A stretch of DNA of 64,000 nt from Balanoglossus misakiensis (taxonomy: Eukaryota; Hemichordata). The stretch covers positions 5,642,001 to 5,706,000 of the forward strand of contig CM082579.2 of NCBI GenBank assembly GCA_040954595.2. The letters are read 5' to 3'. The position numbers and the translations under genes are program-made. Below are positions 1-13,506 of the stretch, one piece after another. The notes beneath the pieces are model-generated. The model saw only the letters and a program-made list of their open reading frames with translations, was not told the DNA's origin and searched no databases. Each line of letters starts with the position of its first letter. Within the stretch, counting starts at the first letter, position 1.

Positions 1-3000
1 TAATATTCTGACGACACATGCAGTGACATGATACTGATGAGCAGGCATGCACGCAATATTAGTCGATGTTCTGTAAAACGCCATGTCTTTTCAACCTGGA
101 ATGAGACCCTGCAAAGTTATTTTTCACTGTCCGGCGTTTTTTTTGTTTGTTTTTTGTTTTTACAGAGGGCGACTCTCTCCTGTTGCAATGGTTGTTTTTG
201 TCGATGTCGGCGACGACCGAACACGAACATTTGCGGGGGTAGTATTTTTAGGCTTCAAGGAAATGCCTCAAATCATTCTACAACATGCAGATTTACTTCT
301 CGTCCTCTGCATTTACTCTCGCCGCACGCGTAGCGTTCCATAATAGGAGGCAAGGATTTGTGGAGTATTCATTGTTTGAAGAACCAATTATACCAAGGAT
401 CTTATTCGCGAGCACCGTCGGCCGTCGATGATTATACCCAAGTCGTGAGATATTACTCACTGCTTTGAGATAGCAACTGCAGTGAGATAAATTGATAATG
501 TTGAAATTTGAAACGAAGCCGCTATAATACCCACACCGATTTCTTCAACCTTTTTTTTTTACCTCTGGGCTCGCGAGTTCTCGCAATGAGCGGAAAATCA
601 TGTATTGACGACGGCGATTCCCAGAACGACCATTCAATTCCTGGCCTATATGCGAAATACTGTAAAACGGGGTATTTTCGCGAGCAATAAGCGGAAAATC
701 GTATAATGAAGATTCCCGGAACGGCCATTTTAATTTTTTCTTCCTGGCCTATATGCGAAATACAAGTAATTCCAATCATGCTTGGCACTCAGTCACTGTT
801 TAGTTGGTTGTCAAGGGCGATAACGTTTACTCTTTTGGATGTGGACGCGCATATAGAAAATGTAAAGGGATATCAACAGTTCTTATGCGCGTCATGCCAA
901 ATTTCAAACAGAACTACAAGGAAATGACAATCAAAAACCACTGTACCGAAGAACGAGCAAATTGTACTCTCAGCTAAGCTGAACTTCGGTCAGTGTGCAG
1001 CTGTCTCTTGAGGTTGTTTCTGATTGGTCAGTTACTTTGTCGATTCCCTATTAAAACAGATGTACCACAGGTGCATGAATGCTGTAACCTATGAGGACAA
1101 GCCTTGCGCAATGAGACACAATGAGAATTCTCGGGGTTTTCAAATTAACACTCAGCCGTGTCGGCCTCCGCAAACCTGACGGCCACATTTCACTGTTGGG
1201 GCATTTCTATCCGTCGATACTTCAGTCGGTCGTTGTATCCTCTAATGCGATTTCATTATCACAATTCCGCGATAACCTGGCGGTTGAACAGACGGCAACT
1301 ACGACGTTGTTTGTCAAAATTCCGCCACAACGCTGACACGCGGCACTTAACCTGAATTATACTCGTATACGACAGGCAATCACCCGGCAGATCGAGTTTC
1401 CCACAGAGCGATGGAATTCGCATCAAAATGACACCGTCGTCACACACGGGGAAGGCAGGTCTATTGTCGTGATATTGGCTTAGTGTAATTTATAGCTTGA
1501 CGTCCGACACATTGCCCCAAACTTTAATGAACCGAACCACTTAATTTTATGAACTCTGTACCGCGGTAGCTATAGCTAAGGTATAAACTTCGTTGTTGTT
1601 TTATGTGCTTTGCTTTTTTACGATGTTGGGTGTGGCCTTAAGGGCGCCCTATTTAGATCAAAATACAGTGCATTGACGAAGCATCCATTATACTGAATTG
1701 TCTGAGTGCATATATCATGTACATGCGAGCAAAGCATCATCTGATCTGCCATGTTTATCTCACTGTCAACGAAATAACTAGTTTGTAATATCTGAGTTTA
1801 CCAATACATTTCGCATATCAACGTTATTATCTAAATAACAACAAGTGAGGCGCTGCGTGGTTTTCTGTGAGTCGTTTCCGAAAAGACAGTCTACTTGACA
1901 TTAGGAAAAATAAACCCGTGTATTGTAAAAAAAAAAAATATGTGGGTATTATCATGATTTACTCGCCATGTTTCGACGCTTCTGTTCATAGCGGACATGC
2001 GAAAATTACATCGCCATTAAATTAACCTTGCGTTGCCATGACGACCCGTTAGCAAACGGAGACGAAGCGATCGCTGTCATTTTCATCGTGTTCGACACGC
2101 TTGCGAATAAACGCGTTTTTTTATTTTTTATGTCAACGATATCGCCGGTTTGGCTGATACACGGTCAACATCCCTTTATCCACCCAAATTCCCTAGCACA
2201 CAGTCCAAAAAGCAGACATACACGTTTTACGGAGATCGTTATATTGTGCATGTCACGAAATTGAACAATATTCTCTATCTTTCTCTATGCCTTCAAGTTG
2301 AACCGCCGAAGCCCTGCTGTAAGCTGAATGGTGCCACGCGCCATATTGACAGCAATTTGTGAACAACTGAGGTCGAAATCGTGACAAAATTAAACAGACG
2401 AGACTAATTTCATTGGAAAATTTGCACTTACCTTCACAAGACCTAGTATAAACAAATGAGAGATCGGATAATCGGCGCACACAAAAGCTGGGCGGTATAA
2501 TATAACAATTCGAGCGCTGTGTATGAAACTGCGTGTTCTGCAAGTGGAGTACTGCCAGGTGATTCGATCAAACGGACGCGATCGATAATTCAGGGTTAAA
2601 GGTCAATTGCACCGGACACTCGACGCTACGCACATTAATTTTACCATTAGTGAAATAGCAGTCTATTTTTAACTCCGTGGCCTATTTTAATCATTGCACC
2701 AGCTGAACGATTTGTAGATGACTACCCAAATGCAGTGCATGGTCATCACATTCCATTTTGAAGAAGAAAAACACGGTGTTACAATATTGTCATTTCCTTG
2801 AAAATTTCACAAAAGGTGCTAAAGAGGAGTATTATTAAATGATATAAAGAAAACACTTTGTCACTGTGCTTGATTTTGTTTGAACTGTTTTCACAGGAGC
2901 TGACTTAACATTTTCCACAATATTTTATACCTCTAACTGAAAAAAAAAGTAGCATGGGGATACCCTGTTTTCTCTTAATTTTTGCATTTAAAACTCACTG

Positions 3001-6000
3001 ATATAAAATATATATCTAAAACTAGGAAAATGACAGCAGCAGTAATTTGAAGTTATATGTTGAAACTTGTCCTTCGGGATGTGACGGTCAATTACATGTG
3101 CGCTGAAGGTGAAAACTTAGACAAACCGTTTTGAATGCAACCAGCATGGGAGAAAGAAAACTCTTCCGAATCGTGACTTACAAGAAACCGGCTGTGCTGC
3201 TGAGGCGCTGAACCCCTCTGGGGGATCATTTAATATCGGTAAATATCAGAGGTAAGCACCGATGTAGACTAGAACGGATTAGTATGCTGTGTCGTATTAA
3301 ATCACACTATAGATGACAACAATATGCATCAAACCAAGCATGTGCGACGTGTACTAGTCGATAATGCTGATTCCTTGGTCCCATGCAACATGCGTGGCTG
3401 CCCCTCGCTGAAGTAATGACCCATTGTGAAAGTTTTTTCCGGCAGTTCCAGACGGACTGCTCTGTGAAAGCGCGCTGCCGGGGGATATATTTCTGTGCAC
3501 AGGCTCTGTCTATAAACAGGGCCAATGTACAAGATGAAGCCGTTGTGTCTTTGCAAAGATTTATTTTGATGAGCGCATATGTTGAACGAGAATGAAGGTA
3601 CCCATATGGGGAAGGAAGGCGACGGCCTTGCAGACGTTCACGTTCCACACTCTAGTTGATGTCGTTTTTCTTTTTGCTTATAAATGTATCTATTTTTCTA
3701 GCAAACTACATACTCAGCAAGTGTTTTGCTGGAAAACATTGATTAATTTTCTCCCAGTGACTTCATCGCATTTTACCATCGATGACTCGGCAACATTTAA
3801 GCTTATCAAACGTACCAAGAAGAAGGTTAACGGATTTCACTGTCCTACGCGGATTATCAATAATAAGAATACGCCGACCCTTACGCCAGTCAAATTAAAA
3901 TTGGTTTGTTGAACGACGAACTTCAGGTAACATTCATTTTTTTCACATTTCTTCGGGCAGGGATTTACACAGACATACGTGTTGTATATCATGTGCGACA
4001 TATTCTGTTAGCCTGCATTAAACATAAGGCACCAAATTTTAAGAGCGTAGATACAGTTCTGCCCTAAAGATGACTTTAAATTTGGAGTAAGCAATGCATA
4101 CCATTTGTGACTGATCCTCCGTAAATTATTCAGACTTTGCTTCCATATACAACAGATATGCCGCGTTAAAAATTAATTGGTTTAGTATTTCACAGGGTCT
4201 ATATGAGCTTCCGCCATTTATAAATTACCGCCGAGCGTTTTCTGATTTCGTCAATCCTATCGTAGCATCGATGATCCCCCAAAACTGACGTGCAACTGAT
4301 GAGGAACGCCCAAACTTTTGGTTATCTTTATTTTTCTTACACTCTAGCTGACATGGATCGAGGCCCGCAGCGTTTTATGGAAGTTTTGCAACGGATGCTC
4401 TTCGTTAAGTGCGTGCGGAACCGTATAAAAACTTCTGCAGTAACCATGGATACCGTAACATAATATGCAATGTTGTTATGATGATGCATGATACTATTGT
4501 GGCTTTTGAGAAGAGAATCCCATTGGAAACAAAACTCCACGGAAATCGCATCTAAACCGCGGTGTCATCACTGCCCTCCTCCTCGCCTCCAGTCGAAACC
4601 TCTTTCATCCTATAGTTATCTGTTTCCTTCCGCTTACTACCATAAGAGGTCAAGGCAAGTTTGGATCATGCGCTGAATAAACGTGTTAACCATCATCAGA
4701 TTATCTTCCTTGCAAACTAAATGTCGTTGCATCGACACAGTCTACCGAACATATACAATTGTTTATGCTCCCATGCCATACTTGTATGATAGCTGGGGAG
4801 TATTATAGATCGAGTCAGTTGTTTTCGTTATAATAATCATTATATAGATTCAGTCGTGTAACGTAGCACTTACGTTTGCACGAAAGCCTAGCCCTGATTG
4901 CCGGTCGGTATTCATCATAAGCTCAATGCGGGAAGTTCTCTCCGTGTATTCCCCCCGATTGCCGCAAAACTAAACAACACAAGTAGAAATTTGGTTACAC
5001 AGTTGTGTGAAGTCTTAGATTAGATCTGGGCACAGAAATGATGCGACAATGTGATGTCTGCCCAACGCAGCTAAACATTTCCTTTGACGGCAGAACACAA
5101 CATATATTTACGTCTAGTCTATCAATTCCATGCAATTTCTTCGCGAAACTTGTTTGGTTTTTTTGGCATTAAATCTCTGATAAAGATGCGGTCGTGATGT
5201 AAAGACAACCTACATGTAGGCCTATAAGTGTCACTCTGCACACAAATATTACCGGCACACTTTTCAGGATTCAATGTACGTAGGCGTATTGACGCATCGA
5301 TCTACACGTTCGTCAGTTACCAGGAACCATGCATGCATCCATGGAAAAATATCACCTTTAGGGCTTCATAATCGCGGATAAGGAGGGAGAAGACATATAC
5401 ACGTGCGGCGTTCAGTTCAGAATCAGACCTTTATATGTCCGGGGGTGAAGCCCTCCCTAAGCCGGTAGGTCACCAGGTCACACTCATCTGCTGGTGATCG
5501 ATTCACCGCCTGGGGGCGTGCTATGTGAACCAATGCACGTGCACACAAAACGCAGCCAAACAGAAATGACATCTAGACGAAGGTCTCTTTCGGAAGAAAC
5601 CTTGTTTTTTATATCTCATATTGCTACCGGAATACGCTGTACTGTCAATTTGAATAGTCATTGTGGTACGTTTAAAAAGTGAATACGCTGGCCCCTTTGT
5701 GCGCATGTGCTGAGTGAAAATAAAGAGCAAAACGACCAGTAATAGCGACCCTGTCTTCAAGTGTTCATGCAATTACATCGCCTCACGGAAAACAGCGATA
5801 ATTTGGAGTAGCATTGTTCCATATATAACACAATGACGGGATTGTTAACAGGAGCATTCTGAGTATAAAAACAGATGCAAATCGTAAAAATTTCAACAAG
5901 ATTATCAGACAATTAATTTATAAAATCATTCGGTACACTATATCTCGATATTTTTCCCTTCAGCAACACAAAAAGAAGTGTTCCATTCCCGCACCCATAC

Positions 6001-6180
6001 CTGTAATGATCAGATAGTTAGTTTTAGAAACGTTGATTAGCACAAAACCCAGCGACTTGTTTGCAGTGAACACGCACGTAGTTTATCAGAGTCTACATTT
6101 ATTGATACCAAAGCGAATGAGTAGAGTGATCTAATATTCAGAGCTTCTGATATTGACAGGTCTCTCATATCAGTAACCAA
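1..6180. other. gene-free left flank
   Basis: No gene could be supported here. All open frames are short, overlap others on both strands and have no recognisable motif. The first 2.6 kb is noticeably richer in CpG than the following 3 kb, and a strong minus-strand splice donor (GTGAAG then GTAAGTGC) lies at 2432/2431, so a 5' exon of a leftward gene near 2432-2600 is possible, but no protein supports it. Around 5435-5520 a segment with short internal inverted words (GTCACCAG / CTGGTGAT) looks repeat-derived. Confidence 0.5.
571..762 (+). repeat. two diverged tandem copies of an ~85-bp unit
   Basis: Copy 1 spans about 571-660 and copy 2 about 678-762. Both share GCGGAAAATC near the start, then CGATTCCC/GATTCCC, GAACG(A/G)CCATT in the middle, and end in the identical CTGGCCTATATGCGAAATAC. 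The copies differ by substitutions and small indels, so this is an old tandem pair or a fragment of a longer array. Confidence 0.75.
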
Positions 6181-6190
6181 AGTAACGTAG

Positions 6191-6200
6191 GCGCATGCGC
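6191..6200 (+). promoter_or_regulatory. NRF1-like palindromic site upstream of the GPCR
   Basis: The perfect 10-bp palindrome GCGCATGCGC matches the core of the NRF1 (nuclear respiratory factor 1) binding site, which is common in animal promoters. It lies about 140 bp upstream of the GPCR start codon. Factor identity is inferred from the motif only. Confidence 0.5.
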
Positions 6201-6260
6201 TCTTTACCTTCCAAGTTATGAATTTATTTTTGCCATAACGCCACGACTTCGTGTTCTGTC

Positions 6261-6335
6261 ATGGTAAGAAATTCGACAGGGGAGCCTTTAAGTTATTTGT
6301 CGCTTGTCCATACGCACAGCCGGCAACAGCCATGA
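6261..6335 (+). other. upstream ORF overlapping the GPCR start codon
   Basis: An ATG at 6261 opens a 24-codon frame whose TGA (6333-6335) overlaps the GPCR ATG (6332-6334) as ATGA. It is in a different frame from the receptor. The same ATG is followed directly by GTAAGA, so the site could instead be a 5'UTR splice donor; sequence alone cannot decide. Confidence 0.4.
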
Positions 6336-7372
6336 ATTTGACCGACAATGAATACGAAATTACCGCCGCCGTGGTCATGGAAGCCTTGTCGTTGTCCGTG
6401 ATCTCATCCGTCGGGATCGTCGGAAACATTCTCGTTTTGCTGTCTACGTTCTTGTACATGAACAGACTGACGAAGTTTGCCCTGGCCTTCTTCATACTGA
6501 ATCTCAGCATCGCCGATCTCGCCATCACTGTCTTCTTCGAGCCGCTCCTGGTTGGCGCCGTCCTGATCGACACCTGGCCGTTCGGACTTCGCTTCTGCGA
6601 GATCAGTGCCACCATCACCCTCGTATGCTCGTACGCCTCGATCAACTTCCTCGCCGTCATCGCTGTCCACAACTACATGCTGATCATCAAGACGTCGGAC
6701 ATGTACGCCAAGTTCTTCACCAGGAGATCCTGCGCTCTGATCGCGGTGCTCACCTGGGCGGTGGCCGTCGTAGCCAGCCTGAGCGTGATGGTCAAGCAGA
6801 ACAGTCTCGAGTACAGCGGGGAGTACCACCAGTGCCGCCTCGACTTCACGAGTATACGCGCCGAAGAGATGGTGCCCCTGACGGTGTTCGGGTTCACCAT
6901 CCCGTTCTCCATCATCGCCTTCTGCTATTTCTCGATCTACCTCATGGTGAAGCGATCCCGCCAGCGAGTGACGACGGCGAGCGAGGCCTTCGCCATCACC
7001 ACAGACATGGCCGTCGAGCGGGCCAGGCAAGTCCGGCGACGGAAGGAAAACGTCCGGTTGGCCCTCAGCATGTTTCTGGTCGTCGCGGCGTTCATTCTTT
7101 GCTTCTTGCCGTTCCAGACGGTCTACCTGCTCACGATATCCGGACTCGACATCCCTTACTTCGTCAGCCGCGCGGCAGATTTCATCAACTGTCTAAGCTA
7201 CTCCATCAATCCGATCATATACGCGTGGAGGAACGAACAGTATCGCCTGGCTTTCAAGAAAATACTGCTCGGGCGATGTTTTCGTCGGAGACACATGCGC
7301 AACAGGTGGGCCATCAAAGTGAGCACCCGTACGACCCCTGTCACTCAGGTAATGGAGAGGGGCAACATTTAA
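6332..7372 (+). CDS. class A (rhodopsin-like) G protein-coupled receptor, single exon
   Basis: A 346-aa seven-helix plasma membrane receptor; the ligand is unknown. Visible class A marks: GN in TM1 (residues 31-32), LSIAD in TM2 (D62), W82 in the first extracellular loop, C89 and C168 for the TM3-ECL2 disulphide, CFLP in TM6 (257-260) and NPIIY in TM7 (293-297). An N-glycosylation sequon NLT starts at residue 2. C316, after helix 8, is a possible palmitoylation site. The DRY triplet is replaced by HNY (113-115). The style resembles the melatonin/GPR84/moody-like group, but melatonin receptors carry NAxxY rather than NPxxY, so I do not name an orthologue. I chose the ATG at 6332 because the frame upstream of it contains no other ATG. 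The gene has no introns and is far more GC-rich than its flanks, which is common in lineage-expanded invertebrate GPCRs. Confidence 0.93.
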   Translation: MNLTDNEYEITAAVVMEALSLSVISSVGIVGNILVLLSTFLYMNRLTKFALAFFILNLSIADLAITVFFEPLLVGAVLIDTWPFGLRFCEISATITLVCSYASINFLAVIAVHNYMLIIKTSDMYAKFFTRRSCALIAVLTWAVAVVASLSVMVKQNSLEYSGEYHQCRLDFTSIRAEEMVPLTVFGFTIPFSIIAFCYFSIYLMVKRSRQRVTTASEAFAITTDMAVERARQVRRRKENVRLALSMFLVVAAFILCFLPFQTVYLLTISGLDIPYFVSRAADFINCLSYSINPIIYAWRNEQYRLAFKKILLGRCFRRRHMRNRWAIKVSTRTTPVTQVMERGNI

Positions 7373-7670
7373 AAAAAACTCCGTCGTCGTACAAGAGTAA
7401 CCTCTGGGTTTTATCCATAAAGTCCCGATGCCACGAAAAGATGCCTTCTTATTGACCTTTGGTCGATCGATCGACTACCAGTTTGTCGAATTTCTGAATG
7501 ACGGAACGTCGTCAGCATTGAAAAGACACAGTATTACCGCCAGAACACACTTTTATATGTTCACGTAGTCGTAGCGCCTTGAGACAGATATGTGTTGCAC
7601 TGCCCAGTAAAGCATACTAAATGGTTTGTCAGAGTTCATGTTGTCGTTAGGTGGTTACCTTCATCCTTCT

Positions 7671-7676
7671 ATTAAA
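7671..7676 (+). terminator. candidate polyadenylation signal of the GPCR
   Basis: ATTAAA, the common variant polyadenylation hexamer, lies about 300 bp after the GPCR stop codon. Assignment rests on position only. Confidence 0.35.
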
Positions 7677-10166
7677 GCTGTAACTGAATCAAGATTTGTA
7701 TCTTTATCGTCAAGATTCAGATTTTAAAGGTTTGTGTTTTCGATTGATCCTGTAATTCACAAAATGACATCCATTTTATTCATTATCCCCTGTGCCTTCG
7801 GTATATTGTTCGATTTGCTTCGTTGAACTGTGTTGAGATTTCTATTTTCGGCGATATCTTTTTCAGACAAGCACGCGACAACCAAACCGTCATTTTGGTG
7901 TCGCGATTTTCTTTCCAGTGTACATCAAATCTACAAATCCTCTCAGTTATTCTTATATTTACAGATACATGTCCGTTAAGGTATATTATCTATTACTTTT
8001 TGTCTGTACACGGAATTATTTATTATTAAACAGAATGGAATACGGGTCAGCTGTGTATGCCAGTAACATACGCCCCGTTCAGCCGACTGGGCGCACAAAT
8101 TAAAATGATTACGCCGACATTTCCAAGGTTCCCATCACACAACAAAGAATTACTGAATGTGGATAATAGAACGACAGAGAAAAAAGATCTCAAGCCGAGA
8201 GCGGGATATGCTTATAACAGGAATCCACCAAGACCTTATAGCTGCAACAATGGCAGCCCAGAGGCAGTGCGTCTTGAACAAGAAGAAATTTCGTCAACTT
8301 TGGAACCTCGAACTCCGACTCCTGTAGACCTTATACTCCATGCACTCATCTTTCAATCGCGCGCCGTGGCTTGAGTTTAATGGTTATAGTTAGCAGGAGG
8401 CAAGACTGTGATTGAAATGTACGTGAGGTTAGAGAGAGATGAATCTCTTCCCCGTGCAATCGTTTCTCTGATAACAGATCTGCTGCGGCGCTGCTAAAAC
8501 GCTTTTGCGAATTGTAGACCCGGAGCCATTCAAACCGACCGATCCTAAACCCAACCCTAAACCTAAACCCACGTCCAGTCCGGGGATACAATTATAATTC
8601 AGCAACCAAGACGCAACCCGAAACATATTATGAAATATCCTAGTGCGGTGAAATTAAACGATGTACTCCCAAGCTTCAGTTTTACAGCATTGCAACCCTC
8701 GCATACGATAACAAAGCCACGAAAAATGTGTTATCCGCAAAGAAAAGTACCTTGAGCCACAGATGGAAATACTCTGTAAAGCGTTCTGCCTTGAAAGAAA
8801 TGTACAGCCAACCTAGAACCACACGCACTCGATAGGATCCAGAAACATTGTACCCAGAGTTCTACATTCTATAGGAAAATACACAGCCGGCCGCAAATTG
8901 ATAATAAAATAAACGCAATCATATTAATCAGTGACGAAGCGTTCAAACAACTGACAAACACGTCTACCTACATGTAGGCTAAACTGCCTGGTACATGTAT
9001 GGACAAACAACACCGACACAAAACGAACGTGTCGGATCAAAGAGATAATTTCAACAGCGAACAATCCCAATAATATTTTATTATGTTTGAGGACAACTAT
9101 GACAAGACGCAATTCTCCACCAACAATTTTGAGTGACACAAAAGTGATGACATCATACTGTTGGTGACAAAGAAACGTTCACAGACTAGACAGCTCATAC
9201 AAGTACATGTATATGTACTATCAGTCCCCACAAGTGTATATATCTTGTCTCGATAAATATCGTCGTTTTTTTCTTCAGGAAAGTTGACGAAATTTTTAAA
9301 ATGTAGTATGTCGTCAGCGAGAAATAAATTGTTTTGTTTACTGTTTGATACACTGATGAACTGTAACGACATCCGCAGTGTATGTTTGGCTAACAATATG
9401 AATCTAAAAAAACCTTACTAGTTACTTGCTAGGTGCATAAAGACGATAGTGATCACAGTGGTTGAGCAGTGGATGAGTTCCGAGTTTTGCGGGTGTTGTT
9501 TGTAAAATATATTTCAATAAAAAATAATACCGAGATTTCTTAAAGTATTTGTGCTTGCCAAAAGAATCACAGAGGAGAGTACAACAACATCCGCCGTGTT
9601 TGAAAGTGGCTTAGGTTTACTGGTACATTAATTTGCTTTTAAGGAAGAACTCTTCATGTTACAACAATGGCTTGACTTTGCTGGTGTGTACGCTACAGAT
9701 TCACTTTGCTGAGAGCAGTGTGAGAGTGACATTCAGTGTTTTCAACCGTGGTGCCACAGAATGGGGGAATTGTGTCTCCCCACCCCATCCCCAGTATTGG
9801 GGTCATGCCTTGCCAAATTGCATTAATCCAGCAATACTTCAGCCTGGATAAAAATTGGATATCAGTTGTATTTTACGTTGAATATATCAAGGAATGAAAT
9901 GTGATTACGCGCAGAGGATCAGGTTGCATCACCTGTGAGTGAGCGTTCTGAACTCATAATGATCATTCCTATTTTGAAAATTATGTCATTTTATCTTCAG
10001 ATATGTAGATACCAAAAAAATGATTCTGAATCCAATCTCTTGTAAGTTACTTTCTTAGAGAGTCTTCTGTCTTCCATTGTCACTGCATCAGCATCTTCTC
10101 CTGTCACTGCATATTCACACCCAATTCATAAACTGTTCCATTGTTGTCTCATGAAGTTGACTATAA
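7677..10166. other. intergenic region between GPCR and UFM1
   Basis: No gene could be supported. A degenerate CCTAAAC-type run, resembling telomere repeats, sits at about 8544-8570 on the + strand. The right part may be UFM1 3'UTR, since UFM1 runs leftward and ends at 10191; a further AATAAA on the minus strand lies at 9082-9077. Open frames in 7823-8600 and 8924-9400 are short and have no recognisable motifs. Confidence 0.5.
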
Positions 10167-10172
10167 TTTATT
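10167..10172 (-). terminator. candidate UFM1 polyadenylation signal
   Basis: AATAAA on the minus strand, about 20 nt after the UFM1 stop codon. If used, the 3'UTR would be very short. The alternative at 9082-9077 would give a 3'UTR of about 1.1 kb. Confidence 0.35.
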
Positions 10173-10190
10173 TTCAGGAGGAGAAACAGC

Positions 10191-11209
<1,019 letters not shown>

Positions 11210-12215
11210 CTGCGGATAGAGAACGAAAGGATCAGTAGACTGGAAATGGTAAAAATTATTGAAATTCAGCAAGATCAATAAAATTGCTCAAAATATGGTG
11301 AATCAGGAAGTACATTTTGTCTGTCACCACCGGCTTTCGCAATATTCCAGCTGCGCTTGCGTAATAACCTTTGACTTGAAAAGGCCCCCTATCTCAACAA
11401 ACACGATCCCGACTCCCCAGCTTCGCACGCTAACACGTAACGCATATAGATAGAGGCACGGAAATTGTTCAATTTTAACCGTTTTGTTTTCGCTGAATCC
11501 GTTATACGTTTATGCCCATAGAAAAATTGCACTTTAAAAATGCCAAACGAAAATTGCTTTTTCAAAAACATCTAAAGTTTGGCTAACCAAGTTGGTACGC
11601 TCTGACCTTCCACAGCAGGACTAAAAAAGTTTCACCCCACACAAAGAAACTGCAGATGTGTTTCACAATTGAGTCGGCACGTTTGGTACAATAAAATGAA
11701 AGCGAAAATGGCACTTTTTCTGGGTGGGTGGGTGGGTGCTCGTTTGCCTTACTTTTCCCGTTCTGTCTGGAACTGATTACCACAATGTTAATGTGGTGTA
11801 GGGCACATCTCGTCAAAGCAGGATCCGGATATACATATACATGATACTTGTAGGCCTACTTGCATCAAGCCACACTTGGCAATGAATAAGCCTTTTACAG
11901 AGTGGACATAAGTTTGAAAATAAAGTGAGAAAGAATTGAAACATACTAGAACTGGTATATCACGAGGGCGCCCACTCTCGGAGACCTAAACAAGTGCGTC
12001 GGGTATGGAGTACCGCGCGCGCGCGTGTGCCATGTGGATAATGCAGTGGAGGGCGCCATCGCATATGTCGTTAAACGCTGAAGGCTGAGCCAGTTTTCGT
12101 TTTTGTCACTACAAGCTTTTTTCAAACAGAGATAAATCACTGATTTTGACTGAGGAAGACCGTGTTACTTTCGTGAATATCAATCAATCTGAAAAAAAAA
12201 CACAAGTACCCTTAC

Positions 12216-12330
12216 ATACGACGTTACGCATATTGCGACAATTTGACGCAGTGCCGTCAAACGTTATGAATAATTCACGACTTTCGAAACTTCGAACGAA
12301 TCACAGAGCGAGAAGAGGATCACTGGAAAA
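12216..12330 (-). other. UFM1: candidate UFM1 exon 1 (5'UTR plus AT of the start codon)
   Basis: Exon 2 starts with G-TCT-AAG, so exon 1 must end in AT. The best AT|GTAAG donor I found by eye in the kilobase upstream is at 12216/12215 (AT then GTAAGGG). The sequence just upstream, to about 12330, is CpG-rich like a promoter-proximal exon. The 5' limit given is a guess. Confidence 0.35.
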
Positions 12331-12677
12331 TGAGGAAATTTTGCCACTGAATCGCTGTAGACGCTAATTTCACACAAAACTTGGCCTTTTCGAAACCAAA
12401 ATGACTATGATTGAAGGCCACAGTCTTCATGATTTTCACTAGGACAGCATATATAAGCCCGTCAACTTGATCGTGTACGTAAACTGTGAAGGTCCAAATT
12501 TCTGACGTCTTTTCATATCGATGAGTGTACGTGTGACACTGACGGCATATCCGGTAAGCAAGTTTTCATGGTGTGTTGAGTTACTTACTAGTATGCCTAG
12601 CCGTTTGAAAATGTAGCTCTCAACCCAGAGGAAATTTGACTATATATAGTACTATCAATGGACTCTGATCACCTAGG

Positions 12678-12774
12678 TGCAATGATTGTAGCGGGTTCTG
12701 TTCGGCTGATGATCTTGTCCGCAGTGTCGATTTCGTCAACCATACCGATCAGCACCAGCTGTACAATCATTGCA
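12678..12774. repeat. 13-bp inverted repeat pair
   Basis: TGCAATGATTGTA at 12678-12690 is matched by its exact reverse complement at 12762-12774, with a 71-bp spacer. It is probably a remnant of a small inverted-repeat element; no target duplication was recognised. Confidence 0.6.
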
Positions 12775-13417
12775 CTGGCAGCTACGGATCATCCATGGCA
12801 TTGTTCCATATATCTGTACAAACGACGTATAGATGTTTAGACAGATCGACAAAGTGTAAACAGAAGTAGCATAACTCCTTGCTAATCATTCGTTGATATT
12901 TGATTGAAGTGGACTGAATAAGATGACTGTTACTTCTGAATCTCACTCTGAGGAAAGTTTTTCAGCTTATCCGAACAAAACTGGTCACAGATCAGTAATA
13001 ATGAGTTCCAATATCACAGGCAGTGTGTCGGAGATCTGACAAAATACTCCAGAGGAGAATAAATTTGTGTTTGTTTGTATGGATCGTGATCATGTGCTGT
13101 ACAAAAACTGGGCCAGAGACCTGTCCTCGTAGTATACATAGACTTAAATATTAATCATGCATGAACCCAAACTTTCTTGTTTTCATGCTATGATTATAGT
13201 GGCGGTTGCTTGTCGAATAATGCAGACATATATGCAATATTGTGCCCATTTTCTGTCTACAACAGTACAAAACTTGACAACCCTCTTCTGTGAGTGCGCC
13301 CTCATAGTTGGATTCTGAAATTCAGTTATTGTAATGGTTTGACACCTTGATAACACAATAACATAATACAATTTTAAGTTAGATTTTTTAGTATTTTGGC
13401 ATAAACTTTGGCCTCAT

Positions 13418-13506
13418 AACCCTTTCATCCCTGTTTCTTTCTATAGAGGTCCAACTTTACCATAGAAAACAACAGATTTGGACTAAACCATGGTGGTGAA
13501 TAGGTT
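13418..13506. mobile_element. CCCTTTCA-family MITE, copy A
   Basis: A ~90-bp element starting AACCCTTTCATCCC, with AGGTCCAACTTTACCATAG and TTTGGACTAAACCATGGTGGTGAA inside. It is the reverse orientation of the copy at 46115. The right end has decayed. Confidence 0.7.

Noticed and set aside
6404-7030. 208-codon antisense frame opposite the GPCR
   Set aside because: A shadow of a GC-rich coding region; acidic low-complexity translation with no conserved motif.
8544-8570. CCTAAAC-type telomere-like run
   Set aside because: Too short and degenerate, and not the TTAGGG repeat expected in most animals; no sign of a chromosome end.
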